DNA from: Parasponia andersonii
Taxonomy: Eukaryota; Streptophyta; Magnoliopsida; Rosales; Cannabaceae
NCBI GenBank assembly: GCA_002914805.1
Contig: JXTB01000211.1
Location: forward strand, 294,333-358,332
Length of the DNA: 64,000 nt
Direction of reading: 5' to 3'
The position numbers and the translations under genes are program-made. Position 1 is the first letter of the stretch. Each line of letters starts with the position of its first letter. The notes under the pieces were generated by a model. It was not told the DNA's origin. It ran no database searches and was given only the letters and a program-made list of their open reading frames with translations. Shown one piece after another: positions 10,686 through 21,637 of this stretch.

Positions 10686-12104
10686 GGCCCCAAAACGAGC
10701 CTAGCAGACAACTCGCTTCCCTTTCCTCTTTACTTCCAGCTGCAGCCAAGAGTCTCCCTCTTCCACCTCTTTCACTATTTTTTCCGGCAAACAAGGTATA
10801 TTTAAGCTTTTAAACTCGTTTTTGTCACTAAAATTAGATTACGCATTGTCTTAACCATGATTTTGACCAATTATTTTGTAGATATTTCATGTTTTAGGTT
10901 ATATTTAAAAGAGTTTATATTTGAAACCTTAATTTATCAAATATGAATATCTTGAATATGTATTGACAATCTTTACTCTTGTAAGTATTAGTTAGACTAT
11001 TTATTTACTAGAAATCTTATTTTTTGGTATTTTTTGCTATTTAAGTGCAAATTGATATGAATTTTTTATTATTTTGTTGCTTTTTTTTTAATTTATTTTA
11101 GGTGAAATGTGAGTTCATTTAGTTGTAAAAAGTTTCAAATTGAAGGTGTGTTATATGAATTTATACAAATTTCATGTTTATTTACTAGAAATCATATATT
11201 AGGTTATGCTTTTTAATTTCCATCCTTAGTTTTAATTAATCCAAATTTATGCAATTTTAATTGAATATTGTGTAGTTTTTTAGAAATTTACATATTCAAT
11301 GTTTTTAATTAGGTGAAGTCATGTGGAGTTGATCATTAGTTACAAAAGTTTAAAATTGAGGTAGGCTCTCTCAATTTCTACAAATTTTATGTTAGATACT
11401 TTGAAAGGTTAACTTGAGATCTTTGATTCTAAAATTTTTTATTTGTTGGATATAGATTGTTATTGTAGAATTCTATATCATTTTTTAGTTGTTAAAATTC
11501 TTATTTTGTATATATAGTTATTTCAAATATATGAATTTTCAAATTTAAAGTATTGTGGATTATAGATGTTGAATTTATTTATCATTTTAATTTGCGTATA
11601 GGTTTTAGTAGAAGTTAAAGTACTTAGATTACTTGTGAATTAGCAAATTGAGCAAACTGAGGTATGTTTTCTCAAATTTTTTTTCTTTTATTGACTTATG
11701 TCACTTTCACATTGGTTTTATCTTATTATTCTGGAAAATTTAAACTAGATGAGATATGATATCATATAGAAAATTATATATTGTGGTGATATGATGATGT
11801 TATAATTGTGTGAGATTGCTTGAGTTTATTATTTGTGTTGATATTATTTTGTCATATGTTATATTTGGTTGATTGACAAATTGTTTGTAACAAATGAGAC
11901 TATTTAAGAATAAATTAAGTTTTGAATTTGGTAGTACTTAGAAATATAAAAATAATTTGAAATGAGTGTTAATGTATAATTGGTGTTTTAGTTACTCAAT
12001 TGATTAATGCTAGAAATAGGGGAGATTATGTATAATTAGTACTCAATTTAATTAGTTTTTTATTTCATTTATTAATTTTTTTTTGTTTTTTAATTATACT
12101 TAGA
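10686..12104 (+). other. CACTA A leader with introns and a repeated leader exon
   Basis: There is no long coding frame. Short blocks between AT-rich intron-like stretches share a pattern: TTTTAG/GTGAAATGTGAGTTC...AAATTGAAG/GTGTG (about 11100-11145), TTAG/GTGAAGTCATGTGGAG...AAATTGAG/GTAGG (about 11310-11361) and ATAG/GTTTTAGTAGAAG...AAACTGAG/GTATG (about 11600-11662). They look like successive duplicates of one leader exon. The second copy of the element lacks the middle block. Confidence 0.55.
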
Positions 12105-14201
12105 ATGGATAAGGAATGGATATTGGTGGATAGACTATCGACCGAAAATAGAAAGAGAGTTGATAGCTTTTTGGAGTTTGCTACTGAAAATGTCAAAGAT
12201 TCCAATTTAATTCTATGTCTGTGTATTAAAAGTGGAAATTTGCAAAAGATAGGTGTTAAAAAGATAAAAGAACACTTATATTTCAATAGAATAGATCAAA
12301 ATTATAAACAATGGATTTGGCATGGTGAAAAGGTTCCAATTACAAGATTTTTGTCAAAGAAGAGTATAAGAGATGATTATGAGTTAGATTTAAATGATGA
12401 TCTTTTTGAAATGATTGATGATGCATAGTATGAAACAGATATAGATTCTACTAAGTTTCAATCATTACTTAATGATACTGAGAAACTGATCCATCTAGGT
12501 TGTACGAAATTTACAAAGTTGTCTGTATTATTGAAATTGTATAATTTGAAAGCAAGACATGGATGTAGTGATAAGAGTTTTTTAGACTTGTTAGCTTTAC
12601 TAGGAGAGATATTGCCAAATGATAATGAGATGCCACCTTCCTTTTATGAGGCCAAAAAGACTTTATGCTCATTGGGTATGCAATATGAGAAAATTCGAGC
12701 TTGACTAAACGATTGTATTTTATATCGAAAGAAATTTAAAGACGCAATTTGTTATCCAGTATGTGGTGAGCCTAGGTGGCAATAGAATAAGAATTCTTTA
12801 GAGGTAAAAGTTGGAATTCCTGCTAAGATTTTGTAGTATATTCTTCCAATTCCTCGTTTTACCCGTCTTTTCCGAAATCGTGAGCATGCTAAAGATCTAA
12901 TATGGCATGCAAATGAGAGGATAGAAGATGGTAAACTTAGACATCCAGTCGATTCCCAGCTTGGAAAACAATAGATTACAAAAGGCCTTCTTTTGGAAGT
13001 AATCCAAGGAATCTTCATCTTGGTCTAACTACAGATGATATTAATCCTCATACAACTCTAAGTAACAAATACAGTTGTTGGCCTGTAATGCTTGTAATCT
13101 ATAATTTCCTCCATAATTGTATATGAAAAGAAAGTTTACACATCTTACAATATTAATATCAGGACCTAGACAACCTGGTAATAACATTGATGTATATTTA
13201 GCCCTGTTGATTGATGAGTTGAATAGTTTATGGAATGATGATGTGAAAGCCTATGATGCATATAAGGATGAAGATTTTACTCTCAAAGCTGTGTTACTAT
13301 GGATAATCAATGATTTCTCTGTATATGGGAATTTGTCTGGGTTTTCCACTAAAGGATATAAAGTATGTCCTATTTGTAATGAGAAAATAAGTTGTTAGTT
13401 CTTAACACATGCTAGAAAATTGAGTTATATGGGCCATAGAAGATTTTTATCTCGCAAACATGTATACAGAAATTGGAAAAAAATATTTAATAGTTCTCAA
13501 GAATTTGAATTGACATCACAATCTTTAACTGGGACAGAGATACTAGAAACAGTCTCTAAGCTTGAATTTAGGCTTGGAAATGTTAAAATAAGTGATATCA
13601 ATAAGAAAAGAAAAAGATGCAGTAATGTAAAGGTTGTAAAAACCCCAAAGAGTTGTTGGAAGAAGAAATCTATATTCTTTGAGTTGGAGTATTGGCAACA
13701 TTTACTTCTGAGACATAACTTAGATGTCATGCATATTGAGAAGAACATATGTGATAGTATAATTAGAACTTTATTAAATATTCCAGGGAAGAATAAGGAT
13801 AGTATTAGTGCCCGTATGGATCTTGTTAATATGGGTGTTCGAAAAGAGTTTGCTCTTAAAGTGGGGGAGAAGCGAACATATTTACCCCATACTTGCTTCA
13901 CATTGATAAAGGAAGAAAAATATCAATTGTCTCAATCTTTATTTAATGTGAAGGGTCCTGAAGGCTATTTTTTTAATATTAGAACATTAGTGGATATGAA
14001 CAATTTGAAACTAGTTGGACTTAAATCTCATGATTATCATATACTAATGCAATATCTGCTACCTATAGCGATCATGTCCGTATTACCTAAAGATGTTTGA
14101 TATGCAATCACCAGATTATGCTTATTTTTTAATGGAATTTATTCTAAGGTGGTTGATGTATCCAAGTTAGACGAACTACAATGTGAACTTGTTGTAACAT
14201 T
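12105..14201 (+). pseudogene. CACTA A TNP2-type transposase, N-terminal part
   Basis: The frame starts with MDKEWILVDRLS, the Transpos_assoc domain, which ends near HGEKVPITRF at 12345; its Cys-rich motif has lost one Cys (CLCIKSGN; the copy at 61497 keeps CSCIKC). It continues with KLYNLKARHGCSDKSF, FYEAKKTLCSLGMQYEKI, and the Tnp2 core at 12830-13510 containing KYSCWPVMLVIYN, ISGPRQPGNNIDVYL and LWIINDFSVYGNLSGF. The start of DUF4218 follows (HNLDVMHIEKNICDSI at 13710, LKSHDYHILMQYLLPIA at 14020). The product would be the CACTA transposase that binds and cuts element ends. Stops at 12428, 12702, 12828, 13398 and 14100 break it, and at 14202 the sequence enters the assembly gap. Confidence 0.88.
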
Positions 14202-15193
14202 NNNNNNNNNNNNNNNNNNNNNNNNNNNNNNNNNNNNNNNNNNNNNNNNNNNNNNNNNNNNNNNNNNNNNNNNNNNNNNNNNNNNNNNNNNNNNNNNNNN
14301 NNNNNNNNNNNNNNNNNNNNNNNNNNNNNNNNNNNNNNNNNNNNNNNNNNNNNNNNNNNNNNNNNNNNNNNNNNNNNNNNNNNNNNNNNNNNNNNNNNNN
14401 NNNNNNNNNNNNNNNNNNNNNNNNNNNNNNNNNNNNNNNNNNNNNNNNNNNNNNNNNNNNNNNNNNNNNNNNNNNNNNNNNNNNNNNNNNNNNNNNNNNN
14501 NNNNNNNNNNNNNNNNNNNNNNNNNNNNNNNNNNNNNNNNNNNNNNNNNNNNNNNNNNNNNNNNNNNNNNNNNNNNNNNNNNNNNNNNNNNNNNNNNNNN
14601 NNNNNNNNNNNNNNNNNNNNNNNNNNNNNNNNNNNNNNNNNNNNNNNNNNNNNNNNNNNNNNNNNNNNNNNNNNNNNNNNNNNNNNNNNNNNNNNNNNNN
14701 NNNNNNNNNNNNNNNNNNNNNNNNNNNNNNNNNNNNNNNNNNNNNNNNNNNNNNNNNNNNNNNNNNNNNNNNNNNNNNNNNNNNNNNNNNNNNNNNNNNN
14801 NNNNNNNNNNNNNNNNNNNNNNNNNNNNNNNNNNNNNNNNNNNNNNNNNNNNNNNNNNNNNNNNNNNNNNNNNNNNNNNNNNNNNNNNNNNNNNNNNNNN
14901 NNNNNNNNNNNNNNNNNNNNNNNNNNNNNNNNNNNNNNNNNNNNNNNNNNNNNNNNNNNNNNNNNNNNNNNNNNNNNNNNNNNNNNNNNNNNNNNNNNNN
15001 NNNNNNNNNNNNNNNNNNNNNNNNNNNNNNNNNNNNNNNNNNNNNNNNNNNNNNNNNNNNNNNNNNNNNNNNNNNNNNNNNNNNNNNNNNNNNNNNNNNN
15101 NNNNNNNNNNNNNNNNNNNNNNNNNNNNNNNNNNNNNNNNNNNNNNNNNNNNNNNNNNNNNNNNNNNNNNNNNNNNNNNNNNNNNNNNNNNNN
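14202..15193. other. Assembly gap (992 N)
   Basis: A run of N replaces sequence inside the DUF4218 region of the CACTA A transposase. Only about 90 bp of transposase is missing between the flanking coding pieces, so most of the gap probably represents the rest of the LTR-type insertion whose end is seen at 15739. Confidence 0.97.
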
Positions 15194-15739
15194 GAATAAT
15201 GTTATCGATAATTTTATTCTTAATGGCCATTTAGAAACAATTATCAACCATGAAAGCAAGTCCAGTCAAACATCAAGGATTAAGATCTATATGCTAAGAG
15301 CTAGTTTGTGATAATATAAGAATTGAGTTACGACACTCCAATTCTTTATATTACCTGGTCTAGTTTAATACACATAACTTGTTTATGTTGTATTAGTATT
15401 TCTATCAGAATTCAGATACTTCAATGATTTGAGACACATCATTCCCATTAAGATAGACAAACACTACAACCTATAGTAAATAAAGTATTCCATCTTTATT
15501 TACAGATTGTAAACTACTTCATTTAGACTTAGATAAAGAAACAAGTCTCATCATAATTAACATTTAATCATGTTTGTTTCTTTATACACATATAAAGTCA
15601 TGGAATCTTTTTCAGATGAATAAACTATTCAACTAAGATAGTTTAATCTAGCAAATATCATAATTGCATATAAGAGAAAGTTGTTTATACTCAAAAGGGT
15701 AAAATTGGAAATTTACATTTTAGGGCAAAAATCCTAACA
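15194..15739 (+). mobile_element. LTR-like insertion inside the CACTA transposase (right end only)
   Basis: This AT-rich, non-coding block interrupts DUF4218. It ends in AAATCCTAACA, after which the transposase reading resumes at once (TGTGGTCCTGTTTATTTG, CGPVYL). The CA-terminated end and the style of the sequence fit a solo LTR or the 3' LTR of a copia element. The left end lies in the gap, so the family and target duplication cannot be checked. Confidence 0.5.
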
Positions 15740-17011
15740 ATGTGGTCCTGTTTATTTGAGATGGATCTATCCATTTGAGAGATACATGAAAATTCTAAAA
15801 TGATATGTTAGAAATCGAAGCTGACCAGAAGGATGCATTGTAGAATATTATATCACAGAAGAAGTTGTTGAGTTTTATTTTGAGTATTTGGCAAATATAG
15901 AAGCTATCGGAGTACCTACATCTTCAAATATTAATGAAAGCATAAGTAGTGGTGTTGTGTGTACAGTTATACAAGAACAACTAGACCAAGCATATCGTAC
16001 TATGTTATAAAATATAGCTGAAGTCTAAACTTTCATCGAGTAAGTTTTATTGTAAATTAAATTTTCATTGATTGAATGTTGAATTCTTTAATAATAATGG
16101 TTTACTTTAGGGATGATTTGTTGAAGTGAGCATATAAATTGGATTAAAACACAATTCTCAATGAAATCAAATAGAGAGAAGTGGATCTATGATGAACATC
16201 ATCGAACTTTTATTAGTTAGTTTTGCGAACGGGTAATTCAAATTGGTTGTTATAATTAATAGTTTTATTTCATTTTTCCCTATTTTAGAGCATGAGTACT
16301 AATATGTTGGGTTTTCTAATTGTTAATTTTGTATTTTGAATAGATTGTAGTTAAAATGAATAAGGCAACACACAATCTATCTGATACATTGAAATGGATA
16401 TCACGTGGATCATCATTGGATATAATTAAGTATAATGCTTATCAAGTTAACTGTGTTCATTTTAGCATAAGAGACCGTGATATCATAAGAACAACCTAAA
16501 ATTGTGGGTAAGTATTGTTGTAAAAACCATACAATTTTTCAAGTTCTAAGGATAAAAACCCAATAGAGGGTGATATGATATACTATGGCGTTATCGAGGA
16601 AATTTGGGAACTTGAATTTGTCACATTTCGGTTGCTGGTATGTGTCAATAGGTGAAGAGTAATCATGGGGTTAGAGAAGATGAGTTAGGCTTCACTTTAG
16701 TTGATTTAAATCGGATAGTTCACAAGAATGATCCATTTATATTGGCAACACAAGCAAAACAATTATTTTACGTCAATGATCCACTTGATGCTCGATGGTC
16801 AATTGTTCTTGCAACAAAACTAAAAGAATATCAAAATTTAGGAGTTGAAGATGAGAACGAAATTCTTATTGCTCATGAAATATTCTCAAATGAAGTTTCA
16901 GTAGAGGCTTTGATAGAAGACGTTAATGAAGGTGATGTTACATGTTTACGAGATGATGGTGAAGGTATTTGGATTGATAATCAAAGAAAGAAACCAATGA
17001 AGTACGAATAA
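15740..17011 (+). pseudogene. CACTA A transposase, DUF4218 end and DUF4216
   Basis: Right after the inserted block the frame reads CGPVYLRWIYPFERYMK, the end of DUF4218, with stops replacing some residues. It is followed by PEGCIVEYYITEEVVEFYF and, after introns, NREKWIYDEHHRTFIS. DUF4216 lies at about 16560-16830 (YYGVIEEIWELEF, then FTLVDLNRIVHKNDPFILA and FYVNDPLDARWSIVL). An acidic tail follows, with a stop at 17009-17011. Residues 1-119 of the final open piece are at 16652-17011. The stop may be real, or GTACGA at 16999 may be a splice donor leading into the next block; I cannot decide between these. DUF4218 and DUF4216 are standard companions of plant CACTA transposases. Confidence 0.82.
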
Positions 17012-17495
17012 AATAAGTTATATATATTTTTTTTCATTTATGTATCTTTATGGATTGATGTTTTGTTTTTTTAAATATATTATCTCTTATGTTTACATGC
17101 TTATTATTTTCAATCTTAATTTTTGATCTATATTTGTGGTTTTATTATTTAACAGGTAATTATTGACATCAAAAATGAAGGTGAAGATGATGTTTATCAA
17201 TTTNATAGAAGACGTTAATGAAGGTGATGTTACATGTTTACGAGATGATGGTGAAGGTATTTGGATTGATAATCAAAGAAAGAAACCAATGAAGTACGAA
17301 TAAAATAAGTTATATATATTTTTTTTCATTTATGTATCTTTATGGATTGATGTTTTGTTTTTTTAAATATATTATCTCTTATGTTTACATGCTTATTATT
17401 TTCAATCTTAATTTTTGATCTATATTTGTGGTTTTATTATTTAACAGGTAATTATTGACATCAAAAATGAAGGTGAAGATGATGTTTATCAATTT
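16913..17495. repeat. Exact 291-bp direct duplication around a single N (assembly join)
   Basis: Positions 16913-17203 and 17205-17495 appear identical and are the same length, separated only by one N at 17204. The first copy ends and the second copy ends at the same phrase (GTTTATCAATTT). This is the signature of two overlapping contig ends joined without merging, so the real genome probably has one copy. Confidence 0.9.
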
Positions 17496-19469
17496 ACACC
17501 ATCACAAAGTAGTCAAGGTGAAAGAAAACGCAAAAAGAAACCAAGAGGAACCAACCAAATGAAGGAGTTGATTATAAAAAGAAGTGATAATAAAAAAGAA
17601 GTTGTCACGTACAATGAATAGGGACAACTAACTGGGGATGAAGGTAAATATTTGGCGAGCTTTTGTGGCCTTATGATTCGTCGCAAGATTCCAATCAATA
17701 TTAATAACTAGATGCTTGTACCAAAGGACTTAAAAGATGAGCTGTGGCATATAATATTAGTATGAACATGAATCTTTCTATTTCATATTTATTAGAATAT
17801 ATATTTGGTATTAACATTATTTCTTTTACATTATAGGAAACATTTGTATTAGACTACAAGGTAAAAAAAGAAACTTTAAAAAGTTGTGGGAAAATGTGGA
17901 GAGATTTTAAGTTTAGGATTACAACTGAACTGATTTATGAGTAAAGACATACTTATCCAAAGTTATTAAAGCACTCTCAAGCGTCATATGCACCATGGAT
18001 TGAACCTAAAGTTTGGGATGAGTTTGTTAAGAAAAGATTAAGTGCAGAATGAGAGGAAACGAGGAAAGTACAACAGAGAAGAACAACGCAAAATAAATAT
18101 CCATATCGTATGTCTCGCTTGGGTTATGCTGGATTAGAAGCTAAGTTTGGAAAAGAGGAGGGCCGATGTGGTATTGATAGATCTGAGCTGTGGAGTAGAG
18201 GACGTGTTCCTAAAAAAGGAGGCCATACTGAGGAAATCAAAGTGATAGTTGATAGAATTATAAGTTACTTATTACAACATATTGATTGTTTTAATTTGTA
18301 ATTTTGTTAAAAGTATAGCATAGTCTAATGTTCAATTCTGTACATGTTTTGTAGGAAGATTATACTCAACAGTTCTAAGAGGGAAATCTTGAGATAGACA
18401 GTTCTAATGAAATCTTAAGATTGGGGCTGTGTCTATTACGTTATACATGAGGTAAGAGGTTTTTTTTTTTTATATATATAGAACTTCATATATATACAAG
18501 TATCTATAGTTGGCAATTATATAATACAACATTTAATTCACATTGCATTTTGTACTTGTAGGCATTTACACTATTTAGTGACCCAATATGGCTATCAACA
18601 TAGGTATATATTTATGGATCCTAGTGCAGTTGCTACACAAGCTGGTTCACGTGAGGATCGTGCTATAAGTTTAGTAATCCGGATGTTATCCATAGAGAAT
18701 GAACATCAATTTCTAATTATACCTTGGAATCATGGGTAAGATTTTAAACTTAACAAATTGTCATATCAACTACTTCCTATATGAAGTTAATTGTTACATT
18801 ATTAATAATTTTTATCATCAATTTTATGAGTAGGGAACATTGGATGTTACTTATCATTTATCCTCTCAAAAATTATGCATGGTTTGTAGATCTTTTCGGC
18901 TTAGCTCTCTGTGAGGAAATTGGTTTAATAATGATCGAGTAAGTTCTCTAATAGCTATTTTGTTATAGTTCAGTTTCTTATGGTATTTTTACTTATGGTT
19001 GCTATTGCCAATCTTTTATTCTTGTATTTGCGCATTTCCAATTCAAAGTGTATTTAACATATATAATGTAGAAAAATGGAAGAAAGGAAGACCAAATAGT
19101 CCGATTTATAAGTTAATAAAGGTACTAAATTTGAATTAATAACATTTGCTGGGTGGAAGATTAATTAAAATTACTTATGTTTATTTATGCTTATGTATAG
19201 TGCCCAAGACAATCGACAAGTGTTGAGTGCGGATTCTACATATGTAAATTTATGAGAGAAGTCATTGAACAAGCCAATGTTAAATCATTTACCACAATGA
19301 TATGTAACCATATGTTTAGTTCTCTTCTAATTTATAGTTTGATTGATCACTTTCTAATAAATAAAGTGTTTGAATTTATAGTTTAATGGACAAAATTTCT
19401 ATATAAAGGATGATATCAATGGACTTCTTGAAGAATGGGTCGAAGAACTAATACAATTTCTCATTTGAG
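17496..19469 (+). pseudogene. CACTA A second product: Ptta/En-Spm domain plus Ulp1-like C48 protease
   Basis: Starting from INVIIDIKNEG-type sequence just upstream, the reading runs through a basic segment (GERKRKKKPRGTNQ) into the Transposase_24 (Ptta/En/Spm) domain: EGKYLASFCGLMIRRKIPIN at 17642, DLKDELWHI at 17728 and YRMSRLGYAGLEAKFGK at 18102. After introns comes a Ulp1-type cysteine protease: EHWMLLIIYPL with the catalytic His at 18838, an Asp at 18889, then CPRQSTSVECGFYICKFM with the catalytic Cys at 19228. The last exon ends with a stop near 19469. In Ulp1 enzymes this triad cleaves SUMO; for the element the substrate is unknown. In-frame stops (17620, 17708, 17941, 18050) show decay, yet the catalytic residues persist. 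An intron-exon model is needed to decide whether this is fused to the transposase. Confidence 0.78.
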
Positions 19470-19734
19470 GTTCTTAATCTTTGTTTATTTAAACTATATA
19501 GTCTTTGATGATTATGTTAATTTGGCTTAGAAAACTAATGTATATATATACTTAGTTTATAGACTATACGGATATAATTATGATCAAGTTATTATGTTAA
19601 TTTAATATTAGTATGTAAATTTATATTTATACTCCATTTTATTTGAAATATTTGGTATATGTAAAGAATTTGGATTACATTTATAAAATACTAGGGGGTA
19701 ATATAGACAAATATATTACAAATACCCCCTGAAA

Positions 19735-19998
19735 ATATGTACCACGATGCATATAAGGTACCGTGGAAGGTCCTTGGTATCTAGATACCAAGGCGCCTTG
19801 CAGGCACCGTGAGGTACCATGGAAGATACCTTTCACGGCGTCTACAAGGTGCCTTAGTAAACCTTCTACGGTGCCTTATAAGCACTTTGGTAGTCAAGGC
19901 TTATTACGACACCTAGAACTAAGGCGCTTCTGTGGGCACCGTAAAAGGTATTTCAAGGCACTTATAAAGCGCTTTGAAATGCCTTTTTTGTTGTAGGG
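19735..19998 (+). repeat. 3' subterminal palindrome array and terminal repeat of CACTA A
   Basis: A series of ~30-bp imperfect palindromes on the CACGGCGCC/GGCGCCGTG theme leads up to the 3' end. One, at 19772-19793, is a perfect 22-bp palindrome centred on CTAG. The element ends TTTTTTGTTGTAGGG, an imperfect inverted match to the 5' CACTACTAAAA. Confidence 0.85.
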
Positions 19999-20178
19999 TC
20001 AGCTTTATATTTTGATGTATGGATACTTTTTTATTCTTAACCTCAAGTATTTGATCCTTAAATGTCTCTTCAGCTTTATATTTTGATGTATGGATATTTT
20101 TTTATTCTTAACCTTAGGTTTTCGGATTAAGAAGATAATTATTATTATTTTTTGATCCCTTCTTTAAAATTTCTATAG
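19999..20178 (+). repeat. Continuation of the ~70-bp intron repeat and APC4 acceptor
   Basis: The host repeat resumes with TCAGCTTTATATTTTGATG, has a further copy from about 20052, and ends before the branch and acceptor region TTTCTATAG/GAAGG at 20178. Confidence 0.8.
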
Positions 20179-20270
20179 GAAGGAGTAAAACTTCTTTATA
20201 TTGGAGACCAGATGGTAAAGCAATAGCCGTTGGGCTTGAAGATGGAACTATTTCATTGCATGATATTAAA
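20179..20270 (+). pseudogene. APC4: APC4 exon piece 2 (WD40)
   Basis: This piece reads [20 protein letters not shown] then [10 protein letters not shown], with donor AAA/GTGAGT at 20271. It is 92 nt long and in perfect phase with the donor at 10208, and it is open. This junction across the 9.6-kb CACTA element is the best single proof that the two sides belong to one gene. Confidence 0.92.
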
Positions 20271-21102
20271 GTGAGTAGCATAATTTTTCCCCCTCTTTTA
20301 TAAAACTTAACAGTTTTAATAATTGTCTGGTTTACAAACTATATGTGCTAAAACTTAAATGTGAACATTCAAGTATTAAGTAATGAAGAATTGGCTATAC
20401 AGAAATTATAGGCCCATTTATTGTTATGGTTGTTTACTGGCAGGTTCTAGGCAATTGTGTGGTTTCTTGGATGCATGTAATATACTTTTGGTTGTTCGAG
20501 ACTAGGCTTCATATCTTGTCATAGCTCACTAATCAATGACATATTTCTATTAGGGTAATTATCGCTAAAATATACTTTGTTGTGAAAAAAATGTGGAAAA
20601 AAAACTTGTGTCTTTGTAAATTCAAAATAAGTATTTTTTCTTTAACAAAAATTATTACTAAAATACCCTCTATTTAAAAAAATATGAAAAAAAATTCTTG
20701 TATTATTAAAAATTCAACATAAATACTTTCTTGGACTTTAAGTTTTGTACTCTTACTCTTTCTTCTTAAGGTCATGATTTATGCAAATCTTTATAGCACT
20801 TTTTTTTCGGTTATCAAATTTTGTAGAACTTTATGCATTCCTATTAGAAGACAAGAGAAAAGAAACAGGGAAAAATAAAAAGAAAAATGATGGATGAGTA
20901 TTCATAATTCATTGAATGCTACTAAATATTTTTGTCTTTGTTTAACGTTGTTGTAGGTTTCTCTCTTGGCATTTTCCCATTTACGGACTTCTAGCTATAT
21001 TCAAATCATGGTTTTTACATTTAATGTGTTGCTTGATTGTGTTTGTGATGTCAACTAAATAATTTGTATATGTTAATATGCCTGAACATACATGCGTATT
21101 GT
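20271..21102 (+). other. APC4 intron, with missing WD40 exons
   Basis: The family normally has more than 100 residues of WD40 sequence between exon pieces 2 and 3. I find only a possible remnant at 20957-20995 (FSL-GIFPFT, compare FSIFGIFPIG). The rest is AT-rich intron-like sequence. Confidence 0.5.
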
Positions 21103-21158
21103 GTTCCCCCATCTGATACACAAGCTGAATGCCAACTTCTGAAGCTTCCATTCACATG
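21103..21158 (+). pseudogene. APC4: APC4 exon piece 3
   Basis: This piece reads VPPSDTQAECQLL and then, after loss of one base, ASIHM, with donor ATG/GTACAT at 21159. It precedes VALSKDL of the next piece exactly as in the family. The frameshift breaks it; the 5' border is uncertain. Confidence 0.65.
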
Positions 21159-21485
21159 GTACATTCCTCGTTCAATTAATTGAAGTTAATAAATGTACTT
21201 ACTGGGAAATATTGATGCTTGTTTGAATTTTATAAGAATATATTTGAAAATATGATATTCATGCTTATGGGAACCTAAAATACACATCATTTAGCTTCAT
21301 AATGTACCAATGAAAGTTTAGGTGACAATATTTTGTAGAAGATAAAATATTGAGAATGAATTTTCTCATTAAAATAAAAGCCTCATATACCTCAGTACTT
21401 AAGATATTTCATTGAGCTAGGAGCCAACTAGTCTTATCTTAGCTCATTAGTCTCATTGCCTAAGCTGATATGCCATTGTCATTAG

Positions 21486-21637
21486 GTTGCTTTGTCAAAA
21501 GATCTTTGTCGTTTAGTGGTCATGTGTTCGGGAGAATTAACCAAGTATAGGGAAGAATCAGAAAATAAGCAAATGGCTGGGCGTGGTATGCATGGATTGC
21601 ATTGCTTAGTGCTTGATACTTCGATATTTCGGAAGAG
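21486..21637 (+). pseudogene. APC4: APC4 exon piece 4
   Basis: This piece reads [18 protein letters not shown] and, further on, [18 protein letters not shown]. The acceptor is CATTAG and the donor AAGAG/GTAACT; the split Arg codon is completed at 22551. It is open over 50 codons. Confidence 0.9.

Larger units (their letters stand above)
10436..19998 (+). mobile_element. CACTA element A (En/Spm superfamily)
   Basis: The element starts CACTACTAAAA at 10436 and ends TTGTTGTAGGG at 19998 (reverse complement CCCTACAACAA). It is flanked by the 3-bp target duplication TCA (10433-10435 and 19999-20001), and removing it restores the host ~70-bp tandem repeat. Inside, in order, are subterminal palindromes, a TATA box, a multi-intron leader, a TNP2-type transposase with DUF4218 and DUF4216, a second product with a Ptta/En-Spm domain and a Ulp1-like protease, and the 3' subterminal palindromes. 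It has internal stops, an LTR-type insertion and a 992-N gap, so it looks non-autonomous now. A second copy of the same family starts at 61497. Confidence 0.93.

Noticed and set aside
10597..10813. Overlapping short frames on both strands near the CACTA A 5' end
   Set aside because: They cover the palindrome array, TATA box and first leader exon, and copy B does not keep them.
14139..15259. Long reading frames on both strands spanning the N gap
   Set aside because: They are open only because N codons contain no stops; the real sequence is unknown.
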